A DNA stretch of 64,000 nt from Erythrobacter sp. GTDB taxonomy: Bacteria > Pseudomonadota > Alphaproteobacteria > Sphingomonadales > Sphingomonadaceae. The notes below the pieces were generated by a model that did not search any database, was not told the DNA's origin, and worked only from the letters and a program-made list of their open reading frames with translations. Numbering within the stretch: position 1 is the stretch's first letter; every line of letters begins with the position of its first letter. Both the position numbers and the translations under genes were made by a program. The stretch is from positions 1-64,000 of the forward strand of contig PNJY01000004.1 of NCBI GenBank assembly GCA_013822125.1, written 5' to 3'. Below, in pieces: positions 38,248-47,657 of this stretch.

Positions 38248-38664
38248 GCCACGTCTCACTGGTTGCATCGAGGTCCGGGCAGCCTGCCGAATAGGCAATA
38301 GCGCTGACTGGCGCAGCCCCCGAATCTGCCGGACCACTCTGATCGCTCCACCGCAGCGCACAATGGTCGAATCCCCGCGCGAGTGAGGGCATTACGATCA
38401 CGCGCCTGCGCCAGCCAGCCGGGACCGGCGTGCAGGCAGCAGATAGCGGCCAAGATCAATTACATAAACCAGGTCGTAGCCGCCCCCGGCCCATGTCAGC
38501 GCGGCATGTGGCCGGTTTGACTGGGTGAGGCATTCTTACGCGGTGCAGATCCTCCCGAGAATTTGCCCGCAAAGATTTCCCTCGTCGTGTAAGTTGTGTC
38601 CCTTTCCGGCGACAAACCATTATACGCTATTCCCGAAACGACCGATTATCCCAGGAGAACCCGC

Positions 38665-41600
38665 TTGCTGCCGTACCGCTCAATTTCTATGCTTCCCCTT
38701 TATGCGCTTGCCATCGCCGCGTTTGCTTCACCCGCGCTGGCGCAGCAGGCCGGTATCCAGATCGCTGTGGTTGATGCCGCGACGGGCGAGCCGGTCGCCA
38801 ACGCCGAGGTCCGGATCGAGAACGCCGAGATCGGCTTTTCGCGCACCATCCAGTCCGATGAACGCGGCCTCGCGCGGGTCGAGGGGCTGACCACCGCCGG
38901 GACTTACCACGTGACTACCAGCGCCGGGGATGAATACGCGGCCGACCAGCAGGCCAGCGTCACGCTGCGCGCCAACTTCACCAGCAGCGTCACGTTGCGG
39001 CTCGACCGGGCGGATGCCAACGGCATCACCGTTACCGGGATGCGCGGGATTACCGGGATCAACACCGTCAATGCCGAGGTTTCCGCCTCGTTCGGTGCCG
39101 AGGAACTGGCCGGATTGCCGATCGAAGGGCGCGACGTGATCGGCGCGCTGATCCGCCTGCCCAATGTGGTGCCTTCGACCGGCTTCTTCCCCGAAGCACC
39201 CTCGATCTCGATCAACGGATCGAACGGACTCGACACCAATTACCTGCTCGACGGGCTCGACAATAACGAGAACTTCCTGGGCGGGATCAAGTTTCCGGTG
39301 CCGCTGGGATTCACCCGCGAAGTGACGGTGCTCGCCAATTCCTATTCGGTCGAATATGGCCGCACGGCCAACGGCATCGTCAACTTCACCTCACCATCGG
39401 GCAGCAATGACTACCACGGCGAGGTCTATGCGCTGGTGCGCCCGGGCCAGCCGCTCGACGCCAATTCGCCATTCCCGCGCCGCGACCTGTCAGGCAATGC
39501 GGTGGGCGAGAGCTTCGAGCGGTATCAGGCGGGTGCCAGCCTTGGCGGGCCGATCGTGCGCGACAAGACCTTCTTCTACGCCAATTTCGAATATACCCGC
39601 GATCGCAATCTGCAGGTGGTCGATGCGCCTGCGCTGGGCGTGGTCGATACGGTCACCGGCAACAACGAATTCTATCTCGGTTCGGCCCGGCTCGATCACC
39701 GGTTGACCGAAGACTGGACGCTGGGGCTGCGCGCCAACATCGGCCGGGTGACGATCGACCGCCCCGGCGGCGGGCTGGGCGGCGGCAATGTGACCTTCCC
39801 TTCAGCCGGCTCCGAGCAGGACCGTTTTTCGAGTGTGATCGCGGCGACTGCCAGCTATTCGGGCGATGTGTGGAGCTATGACGGCGCGGTGCAGTATAGC
39901 CGTTTCCGCTGGGATTACGGCGAGCCTAAAGGCGGCCCCGGCCCGCAGGTCGTGGTGCGCGATCCGTCTGGACTCACCGTGGGCGTGGTCGGCCATCCCG
40001 GCTTCGTGTTCGACGATCTGGAGGAAACCTGGCAGACCACGCACCGCTTCCAGCGCACCAGCGGCGACCACCGGTTGAGCTTCGGCGCCGATGTGATCGG
40101 TTCCGATTTCGATCTGCTGGGCGGCGGCAATCCCGATGGCAATTTCACGCTTGATCTGACCGCACAGCAGCTGGCGACGCTCGCGGCAAGCGGCGCGGGG
40201 CTTGGCCTCACCGCGCAGGACGTGCTCGCGCTCGATCCGGTGGTGGCGAACTATTCGGTCGAACTGCGCCCGCAAAGCTTCGGCACCGCCCAGACGCAGC
40301 TGGCCTTCTACGTCGAGGACGAATGGCAGCTTTCATCGCAGCTGACTGCGACGCTGGGTGTCCGCTGGGATTATGACAGCCTGACGGGCAAGGGCGCGAC
40401 TGGCGGCGACTATGACAATATCGCCCCGCGCTTCTCGCTCAACTATCGCCCCGATGCCCGCTCCAGCCTGCGCTTTGGCGCGGGGCTGTTCTATGGCAAA
40501 ATGTCCTACGCGGTGATTTCCGACGCGCTGCAACGCAACACCACTTCGCCCGGGTTCCTCGCGCAGCTTGGCCAGTTGCAGGCGCTGGGTGTGATCCCGG
40601 CGGGAACCGACCTTGCCGATGTGACCTTCGACGGCAATCTCACCGTTTCGCCCGCTTGCGCCACGGTGGCTCAATGCCCTTCGCCCGGCGAGGTCCAGAA
40701 CCTGCGCGATACGGCGACGATAAACGAGGCGCGGATCCTCAGCCCGACCGGCTATGACAGCCCATACAGCGTGCAACTGAGCGGCAGCTACCAGTATCAG
40801 GCGACCGACACACTGACGCTTTCGGCAGACGTGATCTACAGCCGTTCGCACAATCTGGTGCGGCTTCGCGATCTCAATGCGCCCGCGCCTTTCACCCCCA
40901 ATCTCGCCAATCTGACCGCCGCCAATATCGCACTGCTTCAGGGCCAGAGCGACAATGCCGCGCGGCTGGCGCTGGCGCAGACGCTGGGGCTGGTGCGTTC
41001 GCAGGCCGATGCCGATGCCTCGCGTCCGGTTGCTCCGGTTGCGGGCGGGGCGCGGCAGATCACCGTTTCGGAAACCGAGGGCGAGGCCGAATACAAGGCG
41101 CTGATCCTGCAGGCGAACAAGGCGCGCGGCGATGATTTCTATGCGCTGCGGCTGTCCTATACGCTCTCCAGCCTCAAGAACGACACCGATGATATCAACT
41201 TCCGCGCCGCCAATTCGAACGATTTCAGCACCGAATGGGGCCCGTCGGCCAACGACCGGCGGCATGTCATTTCGGCGGTCGGCTTCCTCTATCCGCTTGA
41301 GGGACTGACGATGAGCGTGGCCGGGCTGTTCCAGTCGGGCCAGCCGGTCAACTTGGTGCCCGATGCGCGGATCTTCGGCACGCAGGACCTCAATGGCGAT
41401 GGCGCCAGCTTCGGCGAAAATTTCGTCGGCAATTCCGATCGTTACCCCGGGGCTAGCCGCAATTCGGAGCGGCTGCCGTGGTCGGCCACGGTCGATCTTG
41501 GGTTGCGCTATGCTCTGCCCGGGCTCGCCGGGCTGGAGTTGAGCGCGGACGTATTCAACGTTTTCAACACCAACAATGAATCGGGCTTTGCCAATGCGGC

Positions 41601-41703
41601 GACAACGTCCAATCAGGTCCAGTTCGGCGGCGGGGCGCCGTTCGTCCAGCGCAACGCCGGGCCGCCGCGCCAGTTCCAGTTCGGGGCCGCCCTGAAATTC
41701 TGA
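38665..41703 (+). CDS. TonB-dependent receptor with N-terminal carboxypeptidase regulatory-like domain (Oar-like)
   Basis: Signal LPLYALAIAAFASPALAQ; VVDAATGEPVANAEVRIENAEIGFSRTIQSDERGLARVEGL; plug and long barrel ending RQFQFGAALKF. TTG (38665, good RBS) or ATG (38689) start. Confidence 0.9.
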   Translation: MLPYRSISMLPLYALAIAAFASPALAQQAGIQIAVVDAATGEPVANAEVRIENAEIGFSRTIQSDERGLARVEGLTTAGTYHVTTSAGDEYAADQQASVTLRANFTSSVTLRLDRADANGITVTGMRGITGINTVNAEVSASFGAEELAGLPIEGRDVIGALIRLPNVVPSTGFFPEAPSISINGSNGLDTNYLLDGLDNNENFLGGIKFPVPLGFTREVTVLANSYSVEYGRTANGIVNFTSPSGSNDYHGEVYALVRPGQPLDANSPFPRRDLSGNAVGESFERYQAGASLGGPIVRDKTFFYANFEYTRDRNLQVVDAPALGVVDTVTGNNEFYLGSARLDHRLTEDWTLGLRANIGRVTIDRPGGGLGGGNVTFPSAGSEQDRFSSVIAATASYSGDVWSYDGAVQYSRFRWDYGEPKGGPGPQVVVRDPSGLTVGVVGHPGFVFDDLEETWQTTHRFQRTSGDHRLSFGADVIGSDFDLLGGGNPDGNFTLDLTAQQLATLAASGAGLGLTAQDVLALDPVVANYSVELRPQSFGTAQTQLAFYVEDEWQLSSQLTATLGVRWDYDSLTGKGATGGDYDNIAPRFSLNYRPDARSSLRFGAGLFYGKMSYAVISDALQRNTTSPGFLAQLGQLQALGVIPAGTDLADVTFDGNLTVSPACATVAQCPSPGEVQNLRDTATINEARILSPTGYDSPYSVQLSGSYQYQATDTLTLSADVIYSRSHNLVRLRDLNAPAPFTPNLANLTAANIALLQGQSDNAARLALAQTLGLVRSQADADASRPVAPVAGGARQITVSETEGEAEYKALILQANKARGDDFYALRLSYTLSSLKNDTDDINFRAANSNDFSTEWGPSANDRRHVISAVGFLYPLEGLTMSVAGLFQSGQPVNLVPDARIFGTQDLNGDGASFGENFVGNSDRYPGASRNSERLPWSATVDLGLRYALPGLAGLELSADVFNVFNTNNESGFANAATTSNQVQFGGGAPFVQRNAGPPRQFQFGAALKF

Positions 41704-41717
41704 AGGAAAGCAGCACG

Positions 41718-42989
41718 ATGTCAGCGATGCAGAACTTGCAGGGTTTGATCGGCATCGCCTGCATCCTGCTGCTGGCATGGGGGCTGTCGGAAAACCGCGC
41801 CGTCCGCCCCGGCTGGCGCTGGATCGGCGGAGCCGTGCTGCTGCAATTGGCCATCGCGCTGATCGTGACGCGCGTCCCGTTCGTGTGGCTGCTGGTCGGA
41901 TATGCCAACAAGGCCGTTTCGGCGATCGAGGCTGCGACGCTGGTCGGATCGAGCTATATGTTCGGCTTTACCGGCGGCGCACCCTCGCCTTTCGTCCTCA
42001 AGGAAGGCGCGCAGGAACCGCTGATCATCGCCTTCGAAATCCTGCCGCTGATCGTGGTCTTTTCGGCGCTCTCGGCGGTGCTGTGGCACTGGGGCGTGCT
42101 GCGCGCGGCGGTGCGCGGGCTATCGTGGGCGCTGCGCAAGACCATGGGGGTGAGCGGTGTTGTCGGCCTCGCCGGAGGGGCCACGATTTTCCTCGGCGTG
42201 GTCGAATCCCCGCTGGTGCTGCGCGCCTGGCTGGCGCGGATGAACCGGGCGGACCTGTTCATGATCATGGTGCTGATCATGGCCACGATATCGGGCGCGA
42301 TCCTGGTGCTCTATGCCACCACGCTATCGCAAACGGTGCCCAATGCGGTCGGCCACATGATCGTCGCCTCGCTGATCTCGCTGCCCGCCGCAGTGCTGAT
42401 CGCGCGGCTTATGGTGCCCCCCGATCCGGTGCAAGCCGCAGCGGACGACACCGCCGAGCCTGAACTCCATTATGCCAGCAGCATGGATGCGGTGATCCGC
42501 GGCACGATGGAGGGGGTGCAGCTGATGCTGGCGGTGATCGGCATCATCATCGTCGTGTTCGCGCTGGTCAATCTGGCCGATCAGGCGCTGGCACTGCTGC
42601 CGCTGGTGGGTGGCGAGGCGCTGACGCTGGGGCGGATGTTCGGCTGGCTGTTCGCGCCGCTGATGTGGGCCACGGGTGTGCCCTGGGATCAGGCGGGGAC
42701 AGCGGGCAGCCTGATGGGCACCAAGGCGATCCTCAACGAATATGTCGCCTATCTCCAGCTCGCCGCGCTGGCGCCGGGTACGCTCGACGCACGCAGCCTG
42801 CTGATCGTCGTCTATTCGCTTAACGGAGTGGCCAATCTGGCCAGCGTCGGGCTGCTGGTGTCGGCCATCGCCACGCTTGCGCCCGAACGGCGAGCCGAAG
42901 TGGCGGGCCTTGGCATGAAGAGCTGGATCGCGGGCAATCTCGCCTCGCTAATGACGGGGGCCATGATCGGCCTCGTCACCTGGGCCTGA
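41718..42989 (+). CDS. CNT-family (NupC) nucleoside transporter
   Basis: GSSYMFGFTGGAPSPFVLKEGAQEPLIIAFEILPLIVVFSALSAVLWHWGVL...GVVESPLVLRAWLARMNRADLFMIMVLIMATISG...MGTKAILNEYVAYLQL. Confidence 0.93.
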   Translation: MSAMQNLQGLIGIACILLLAWGLSENRAVRPGWRWIGGAVLLQLAIALIVTRVPFVWLLVGYANKAVSAIEAATLVGSSYMFGFTGGAPSPFVLKEGAQEPLIIAFEILPLIVVFSALSAVLWHWGVLRAAVRGLSWALRKTMGVSGVVGLAGGATIFLGVVESPLVLRAWLARMNRADLFMIMVLIMATISGAILVLYATTLSQTVPNAVGHMIVASLISLPAAVLIARLMVPPDPVQAAADDTAEPELHYASSMDAVIRGTMEGVQLMLAVIGIIIVVFALVNLADQALALLPLVGGEALTLGRMFGWLFAPLMWATGVPWDQAGTAGSLMGTKAILNEYVAYLQLAALAPGTLDARSLLIVVYSLNGVANLASVGLLVSAIATLAPERRAEVAGLGMKSWIAGNLASLMTGAMIGLVTWA

Positions 42990-42999
42990 GGCGCGCGCG

Positions 43000-43605
43000 A
43001 TGTTCGATGCCCGCCTGCGTCCGCTGATAGATCCTCCGCTCAATGCTGCGGGGCGCTGGCTGGCGGCGCGCGGCGCGGGCGCAAATGCCATCACGCTGTC
43101 AGGGATGGTGCTGGCAATTGCCGCCGCCTGGACGATTTCGGAAAGCCATTATCTTGCCGGACTGGCGCTGGTCCTCACCAATCGCCTGTTCGACGGGCTT
43201 GACGGTGCGGTCGCCCGCCAGCGCGGGTTGACCGATTTCGGCGGCTATATCGATATCGTCGGCGACTTCGTGTTCTATGTGGCCGTCCCCGTCGGGTTTG
43301 GCCTTGCAGCCCACGAGAACCTGTTACCTGCGCTGGTGCTGGTGGCCAGCTTTGCGCTCACCGGAACCAGCTTTCTCGCCTTCGCCACCTTGGCAGCCAA
43401 GCGCGGGATTGAAACCACCGCGCATGGCCGCAAGAGCTTTTTTTACAATACCGGTCTGGCTGAAGGGACGGAAACGATCCTGGCGTTTGCGGCCATGTGC
43501 CTGTTTCCGCAGAGCTTCGCGCCGATCGCGTGGTTCTATGCCGCGCTGTGCCTCATCACCGTGGTCCAGCGCAGCCTGGCCGCGCGCGCGGCGTTCAACG
43601 ATTAG
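43000..43605 (+). CDS. CDP-alcohol phosphatidyltransferase family protein
   Basis: NRLFDGLDGAVARQRGLTDFGGYIDIVGDFVFYVAVPVGF: DGxxAR(x8)G(x3)D(x3)D motif. Confidence 0.9.
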   Translation: MFDARLRPLIDPPLNAAGRWLAARGAGANAITLSGMVLAIAAAWTISESHYLAGLALVLTNRLFDGLDGAVARQRGLTDFGGYIDIVGDFVFYVAVPVGFGLAAHENLLPALVLVASFALTGTSFLAFATLAAKRGIETTAHGRKSFFYNTGLAEGTETILAFAAMCLFPQSFAPIAWFYAALCLITVVQRSLAARAAFND

Positions 43606-43644
43606 GGCGCGATGCGGCGGGCCATGTGCGAGGTTGATCGCCGC

Positions 43645-43661
43645 AAACATTTGTAATGTTT
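43645..43661. terminator. Hairpin between convergent genes
   Basis: AAACATT-TGT-AATGTTT followed by TGTTATAAT. Confidence 0.5.
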
Positions 43662-43673
43662 TGTTATAATAGT

Positions 43674-43973
43674 CTAAATGAATTGATAAATTACTGCGAA
43701 TATAATAATTAATATTATGCCGTAGAATACAATTTTTACTATTTCGTTTCGAAAGTATTCGTTGTCGTATGTCTTCTTATTTTCGAAGTATTTATTTATT
43801 GTAGGTTGCCGTTCAATAGCAATTCTGATTATCTCACGCGCAATTTCATCGCCGGTATGTTCAGTAATTAGCCAAAGATATACTTCATCCTCACTATTAC
43901 CTGCATAAATAAACCCGTTCGCCTTACGTTGAAGCCAGTTACGACGGGCGTCACTCATAGGGTTTTTGGTCAT
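43674..43973 (-). CDS. Hypothetical protein with C-terminal TM helix, low-GC
   Basis: MTKNPMSDARRNWLQRKANGFIYAGNSEDEVYLWLITEHTGDEIAREIIRIAIERQPTINKYFENKKTYDNEYFRNEIVKIVFYGIILIIIFAVIYQFI; markedly AT-richer than surroundings. Confidence 0.7.
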   Translation of the reverse strand: MTKNPMSDARRNWLQRKANGFIYAGNSEDEVYLWLITEHTGDEIAREIIRIAIERQPTINKYFENKKTYDNEYFRNEIVKIVFYGIILIIIFAVIYQFI

Positions 43974-43989
43974 TGGTCACCCTCACGCC

Positions 43990-44034
43990 TAAGTTCCGGT
44001 AAGTTCCAGGGTAAGTTCCGGGGACAGTATACTT
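43990..44034. repeat. REP/RAYT-like short repeat cluster
   Basis: taagttccggtaagttccagggtaagttccggggacagtatacttaatt: three TAAGTTCC units plus palindromic AGTATACT. Confidence 0.5.
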
Positions 44035-44075
44035 AATTCCCATTACACAACCCCTCCTTCGGATTCGGCCCGCGC

Positions 44076-45509
44076 TCAGCCGGACAGTCCGCCCATCAGC
44101 GCGTACTTGAGTTCCAGATATTCATCCATGCCGTGGCGCGAGCCCTCGCGGCCAAGGCCCGATTCCTTGACCCCGCCAAAGGGCGCGACTTCGGTGCCCA
44201 GAAGCCCTTCGTTGATGGAGACCATGCCATATTCGAGCGCGCTCATGACCCGCCAGGCGCGGCCCAGATCGCGCGTGTAGCAATAGCTTGCAAGGCCCGA
44301 ACGGGTATCGTTGGCGATGCGGATCGCGTCAGCCTCGTCGGCAAACGGAATGATGCTGGCCACCGGCCCGAAAATTTCCTGCTGAGCGATAGCCATGTCC
44401 TGCCGCACCCCGGTGAGGATCGTGGGCGTATAGAATTGTGCCCCGGCATTGTGCCTGCCGCCGCCGCACACGCGCGCGGCACCGCCGGACAGCGCGGCAT
44501 CGGTCAGCATCTCGACTTTCTGCAAGGCCTTGTCATTGATCAGCGGGCCGATCTGGCTGTCCGCTTCCATGCCATTGCCGACCTTGAGTGCGCCGACACG
44601 TTCGGCCAGCCGTTCGACAAACCGGTCATGCACCGATTGCTGCACCAGAAGCCGGTTCGCCCCGATGCAGGCCTGCCCCGCGTTCCTGTATTTGGCGATC
44701 ATCGCGCCATCGACCGCGGCGTCGATGTCGGCATCCTCGAACACGATGAAGGGCGCGTTGCCGCCCAATTCCATGCAGGCCTTCTTCACCGTGCTGCCCG
44801 CCTGCGACAGCAGCAGCTTGCCCACCGCGGTCGATCCGGTGAAGCTGATCTTGCGGATCACCGGATGGGTGCAGAACAGCTTGCCCACTTCGGCAGGATC
44901 GGCGCTCGGCACGATGCGCAGGATCGCAGCGGGAATGCCTGCCTTGACCGCCAGCGCCTCCAGCGCCAGCGCCGACAGCGGGGTCGCTTCGGACGGCTTG
45001 ATCACCATCGCGCAGCCAGCGGCCAGCGCCGGGGCGGACTTGCGGGTGATCATGGCGAGCGGGAAGTTCCACGGGGTGATCGCAGCGCAAGTTCCCACCG
45101 GCTCCTTGGTCACGATGATCGCCTTGCCCGCGGCGAAGCTGGGCACCACTTCGCCATAGGCGCGCCTGGCCTCTTCGGAAAACCATTCGACAAAACTTGC
45201 CGCGTAATCGACCTCGGCGCGGGCCTCGGCCAGTGGCTTACCGCATTCGCGCGTGCAGATTTCGGCCAGTTGCTCGCGGTGCGCGACGATGAGGTCGAAC
45301 CAGGCGCGCAGTCTGTTTGCGCGGAACTTGGCCGTCTCGCCCACCCAATCCTTGCGCGCAGTCTCTGCCGCACGGATGATCGCGTCGATCTCGGCGCTCG
45401 AATAGGTGCGCACGTTGGCGATGCGTTCGCCGGTGGCGGGATCGAGCACCGCCATGCCCCCGCTATCGGCAAGGCCATGTGCGATCAGCGCGGCATAATC
45501 CTGTGGCAT
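44076..45509 (-). CDS. gabD: NAD(P)-dependent succinate-semialdehyde dehydrogenase
   Basis: PVGTCAAITPWNFPLAMITRKSAPALAAGCAMVIKPSEATPLSALALEALAVKAGIP...MELGGNAPFIVFEDADID...NAGQACIGANRLLVQ. Confidence 0.9.
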   Translation of the reverse strand: MPQDYAALIAHGLADSGGMAVLDPATGERIANVRTYSSAEIDAIIRAAETARKDWVGETAKFRANRLRAWFDLIVAHREQLAEICTRECGKPLAEARAEVDYAASFVEWFSEEARRAYGEVVPSFAAGKAIIVTKEPVGTCAAITPWNFPLAMITRKSAPALAAGCAMVIKPSEATPLSALALEALAVKAGIPAAILRIVPSADPAEVGKLFCTHPVIRKISFTGSTAVGKLLLSQAGSTVKKACMELGGNAPFIVFEDADIDAAVDGAMIAKYRNAGQACIGANRLLVQQSVHDRFVERLAERVGALKVGNGMEADSQIGPLINDKALQKVEMLTDAALSGGAARVCGGGRHNAGAQFYTPTILTGVRQDMAIAQQEIFGPVASIIPFADEADAIRIANDTRSGLASYCYTRDLGRAWRVMSALEYGMVSINEGLLGTEVAPFGGVKESGLGREGSRHGMDEYLELKYALMGGLSG

Positions 45510-45676
45510 TTACTTCTTTCCATTTCCGTCCAACCGGTCTCGTCTGGCGCGTGGCTGTGCCCATTTTTGCCCGGCTTGCCAAGTGCCCCACCTCCCCTCA
45601 CCGCCTGTTGACATGGCCGCGGCCGCCGCGCAAGGAACCGCGCATTTCCGCAAAAACCCCAAGCCACGGAGTCGAT

Positions 45677-46816
45677 TTGACCGCGCTCTATGCCCTCCCC
45701 GACCACGAGGTGGTTTCAGGCCTGATCCCCGGCATAGGGCAACGCCTGCTCGACATCGGAGAGGCAGTGGCACGGATTCGCGCGACCCCCGGCATGATCC
45801 CGGTGGCGATCGATCCCGAAAGCGAGAGCGGCGGCGCGGGCAAGGTCTATTGGGCCGACATCGGCAGCCACCCCTATCGCGAATGGCAGCACATCTTCAC
45901 CGTCGCCACGCTGGCGCAGCGCGGCGAAATCGGCGACAGCTTCGCCACCGACTTCGCGATTTTGCAGGATGACCGCATCCTGGCCGACCCGATCGAACCG
46001 AGCGGGTTCCTGTTCCACATCTCGCGCTGCGGATCGACGCTGACAGGCAAGGCGCTGGCGCGTAGCGAGCGCCATGTGGTGATCAACCAGGGCGCGCCGC
46101 TGCAACGCGGTTTCTGGGCCGTCATTACCCGAGACTGGAGTGAGGAGGCGCAACCAAGCCCCCAAAACCTCAAGGCATTCCGCAACCTGGTGCTGGCGCT
46201 GACCCGGCGCCGCTTCGCCCAAGAAGAACACGCCTTCATCAAGTTCATCTCGTGGAACACGCTCTATATGGATTTCGCGCTTGCCGCATTTCCTCAGGTG
46301 CCCGCGCTGTTCCTGTACCGCGATCCGGTGGAAGTGATCGCATCCGTGCTGCGCGAGACTTCGGCGGTGGTCTGGGCCAAGGGGCGGCCGCAAGCCGGGT
46401 TCCTTTCGGGGCAGGACTGGCGCGCGACCGGCGCGATGGCCGAAGTCGAATATCTCGCGCATTGCTTTGCCCGCTATCTCGGCTTTGCCTTGCAAATGGA
46501 AAATCGGGTGCATCTCCTCAATTACGTCGATATCAAGCCCGACAATTTTGCCGATATTCTCGCGCGCGGGCTCGACTTCCGGCCAGCCGCAGGCGAGCTT
46601 GCGCTGATGCTCGAACAGTTCAACTTCCATTCGAAGGATGACAGCGACAGGCAGCAGTTCAAGTCCGACAGCGCGCAGAAGCGCGCCTCGATCCCCGAGG
46701 CAGACAGGCTGCGCGTGGCGGAAATCTGCGGGGATCTGATGCAAAGGCTGGACCGGTCGCCCGCCAATCTCTTTCCCCGTTCGCAATCCTTGGCATCCGC
46801 CGTTCGATCAGGCTAA
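45677..46816 (+). CDS. Sulfotransferase-like protein (start uncertain, TTG)
   Basis: GFLFHISRCGSTLTGKALARSERHVVINQGAP (5'-PSB-like loop), PALFLYRDPVEVIASVLRE (3'-PB-like). Confidence 0.8.
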   Translation: MTALYALPDHEVVSGLIPGIGQRLLDIGEAVARIRATPGMIPVAIDPESESGGAGKVYWADIGSHPYREWQHIFTVATLAQRGEIGDSFATDFAILQDDRILADPIEPSGFLFHISRCGSTLTGKALARSERHVVINQGAPLQRGFWAVITRDWSEEAQPSPQNLKAFRNLVLALTRRRFAQEEHAFIKFISWNTLYMDFALAAFPQVPALFLYRDPVEVIASVLRETSAVVWAKGRPQAGFLSGQDWRATGAMAEVEYLAHCFARYLGFALQMENRVHLLNYVDIKPDNFADILARGLDFRPAAGELALMLEQFNFHSKDDSDRQQFKSDSAQKRASIPEADRLRVAEICGDLMQRLDRSPANLFPRSQSLASAVRSG

Positions 46817-46880
46817 AGGCGGCAACGCATCCGAACGATTGCCGACTGGCACCTTCTTGTCCGGTCGGAACAGCTGACAA

Positions 46881-47651
46881 GTGGAACGACAATTGACCGA
46901 GACTATCCCCGACGACCTGCTGAGCGTGGTCATCCCCAATTACAACTACGCACGCTTCGTCAGCGAGGCGATTGCCAGCATCGCGGCGCAGACCTACGCC
47001 CCGATCGAACTGATCGTGGTTGATGATGCCAGCACCGACAATTCGGTGGAGGTGATCCGTGCGGCGCTCGATGTGCACGAGGGCCGGTTCGTTTCGGCAC
47101 GTCTGATCGCGATGGAGGAGAACGTCGGCAAGCTCGGCGCATTGAACCGCGCGCTGCCGCATGTGCGGGGCAAGTATTTCGTCATCCACGATTCGGACGA
47201 TCTGCTGACCCCGGGATACGCCGAACGCACGATCGCCGAGCTGGAAAAGGCGCGCGCTGAAGACCCCAGCATCGCCATCATCTATACCGATTGCATGTTG
47301 ATCTCGGCCACCGGCGAGCAGCTCGATCGCGGCAAGTCCGCCGCCTTCGACCCGGCGCTGCTCGAGCGTTATTCGTTCATCCCCGAACCTGCCATGTGCC
47401 TTGCCGCGCCGGTGCTCGATGCCGGGCCATACGACGAGACGATCCGCAAGGGGACCAAGCACCACAAGTGGAAGCGCATTGTCGCCAATGGCTGGAACGG
47501 GCGCCACATTCCCGAACCGCTGTTCAGCTACCGGATGCACGACGGCAACCTTTCGGGCATCGGCAAGCGCGTGATCGCCGAGGTCGAGCGCGGCGAGGGC
47601 GGCGAGCGCATCCTCTCCGGCTACTGGCCGTTGCAGACCACGGAGCGCTAA
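46881..47651 (+). CDS. Glycosyltransferase family 2
   Basis: LSVVIPNYNYARFVSEAIASIAAQTYAPIELIVVDDASTDNSVEVIR...KYFVIHDSDDLLTPGYAE: GT2 DDAS/DSDD motifs. Confidence 0.92.
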   Translation: MERQLTETIPDDLLSVVIPNYNYARFVSEAIASIAAQTYAPIELIVVDDASTDNSVEVIRAALDVHEGRFVSARLIAMEENVGKLGALNRALPHVRGKYFVIHDSDDLLTPGYAERTIAELEKARAEDPSIAIIYTDCMLISATGEQLDRGKSAAFDPALLERYSFIPEPAMCLAAPVLDAGPYDETIRKGTKHHKWKRIVANGWNGRHIPEPLFSYRMHDGNLSGIGKRVIAEVERGEGGERILSGYWPLQTTER

Positions 47652-47657
47652 GTCCAG

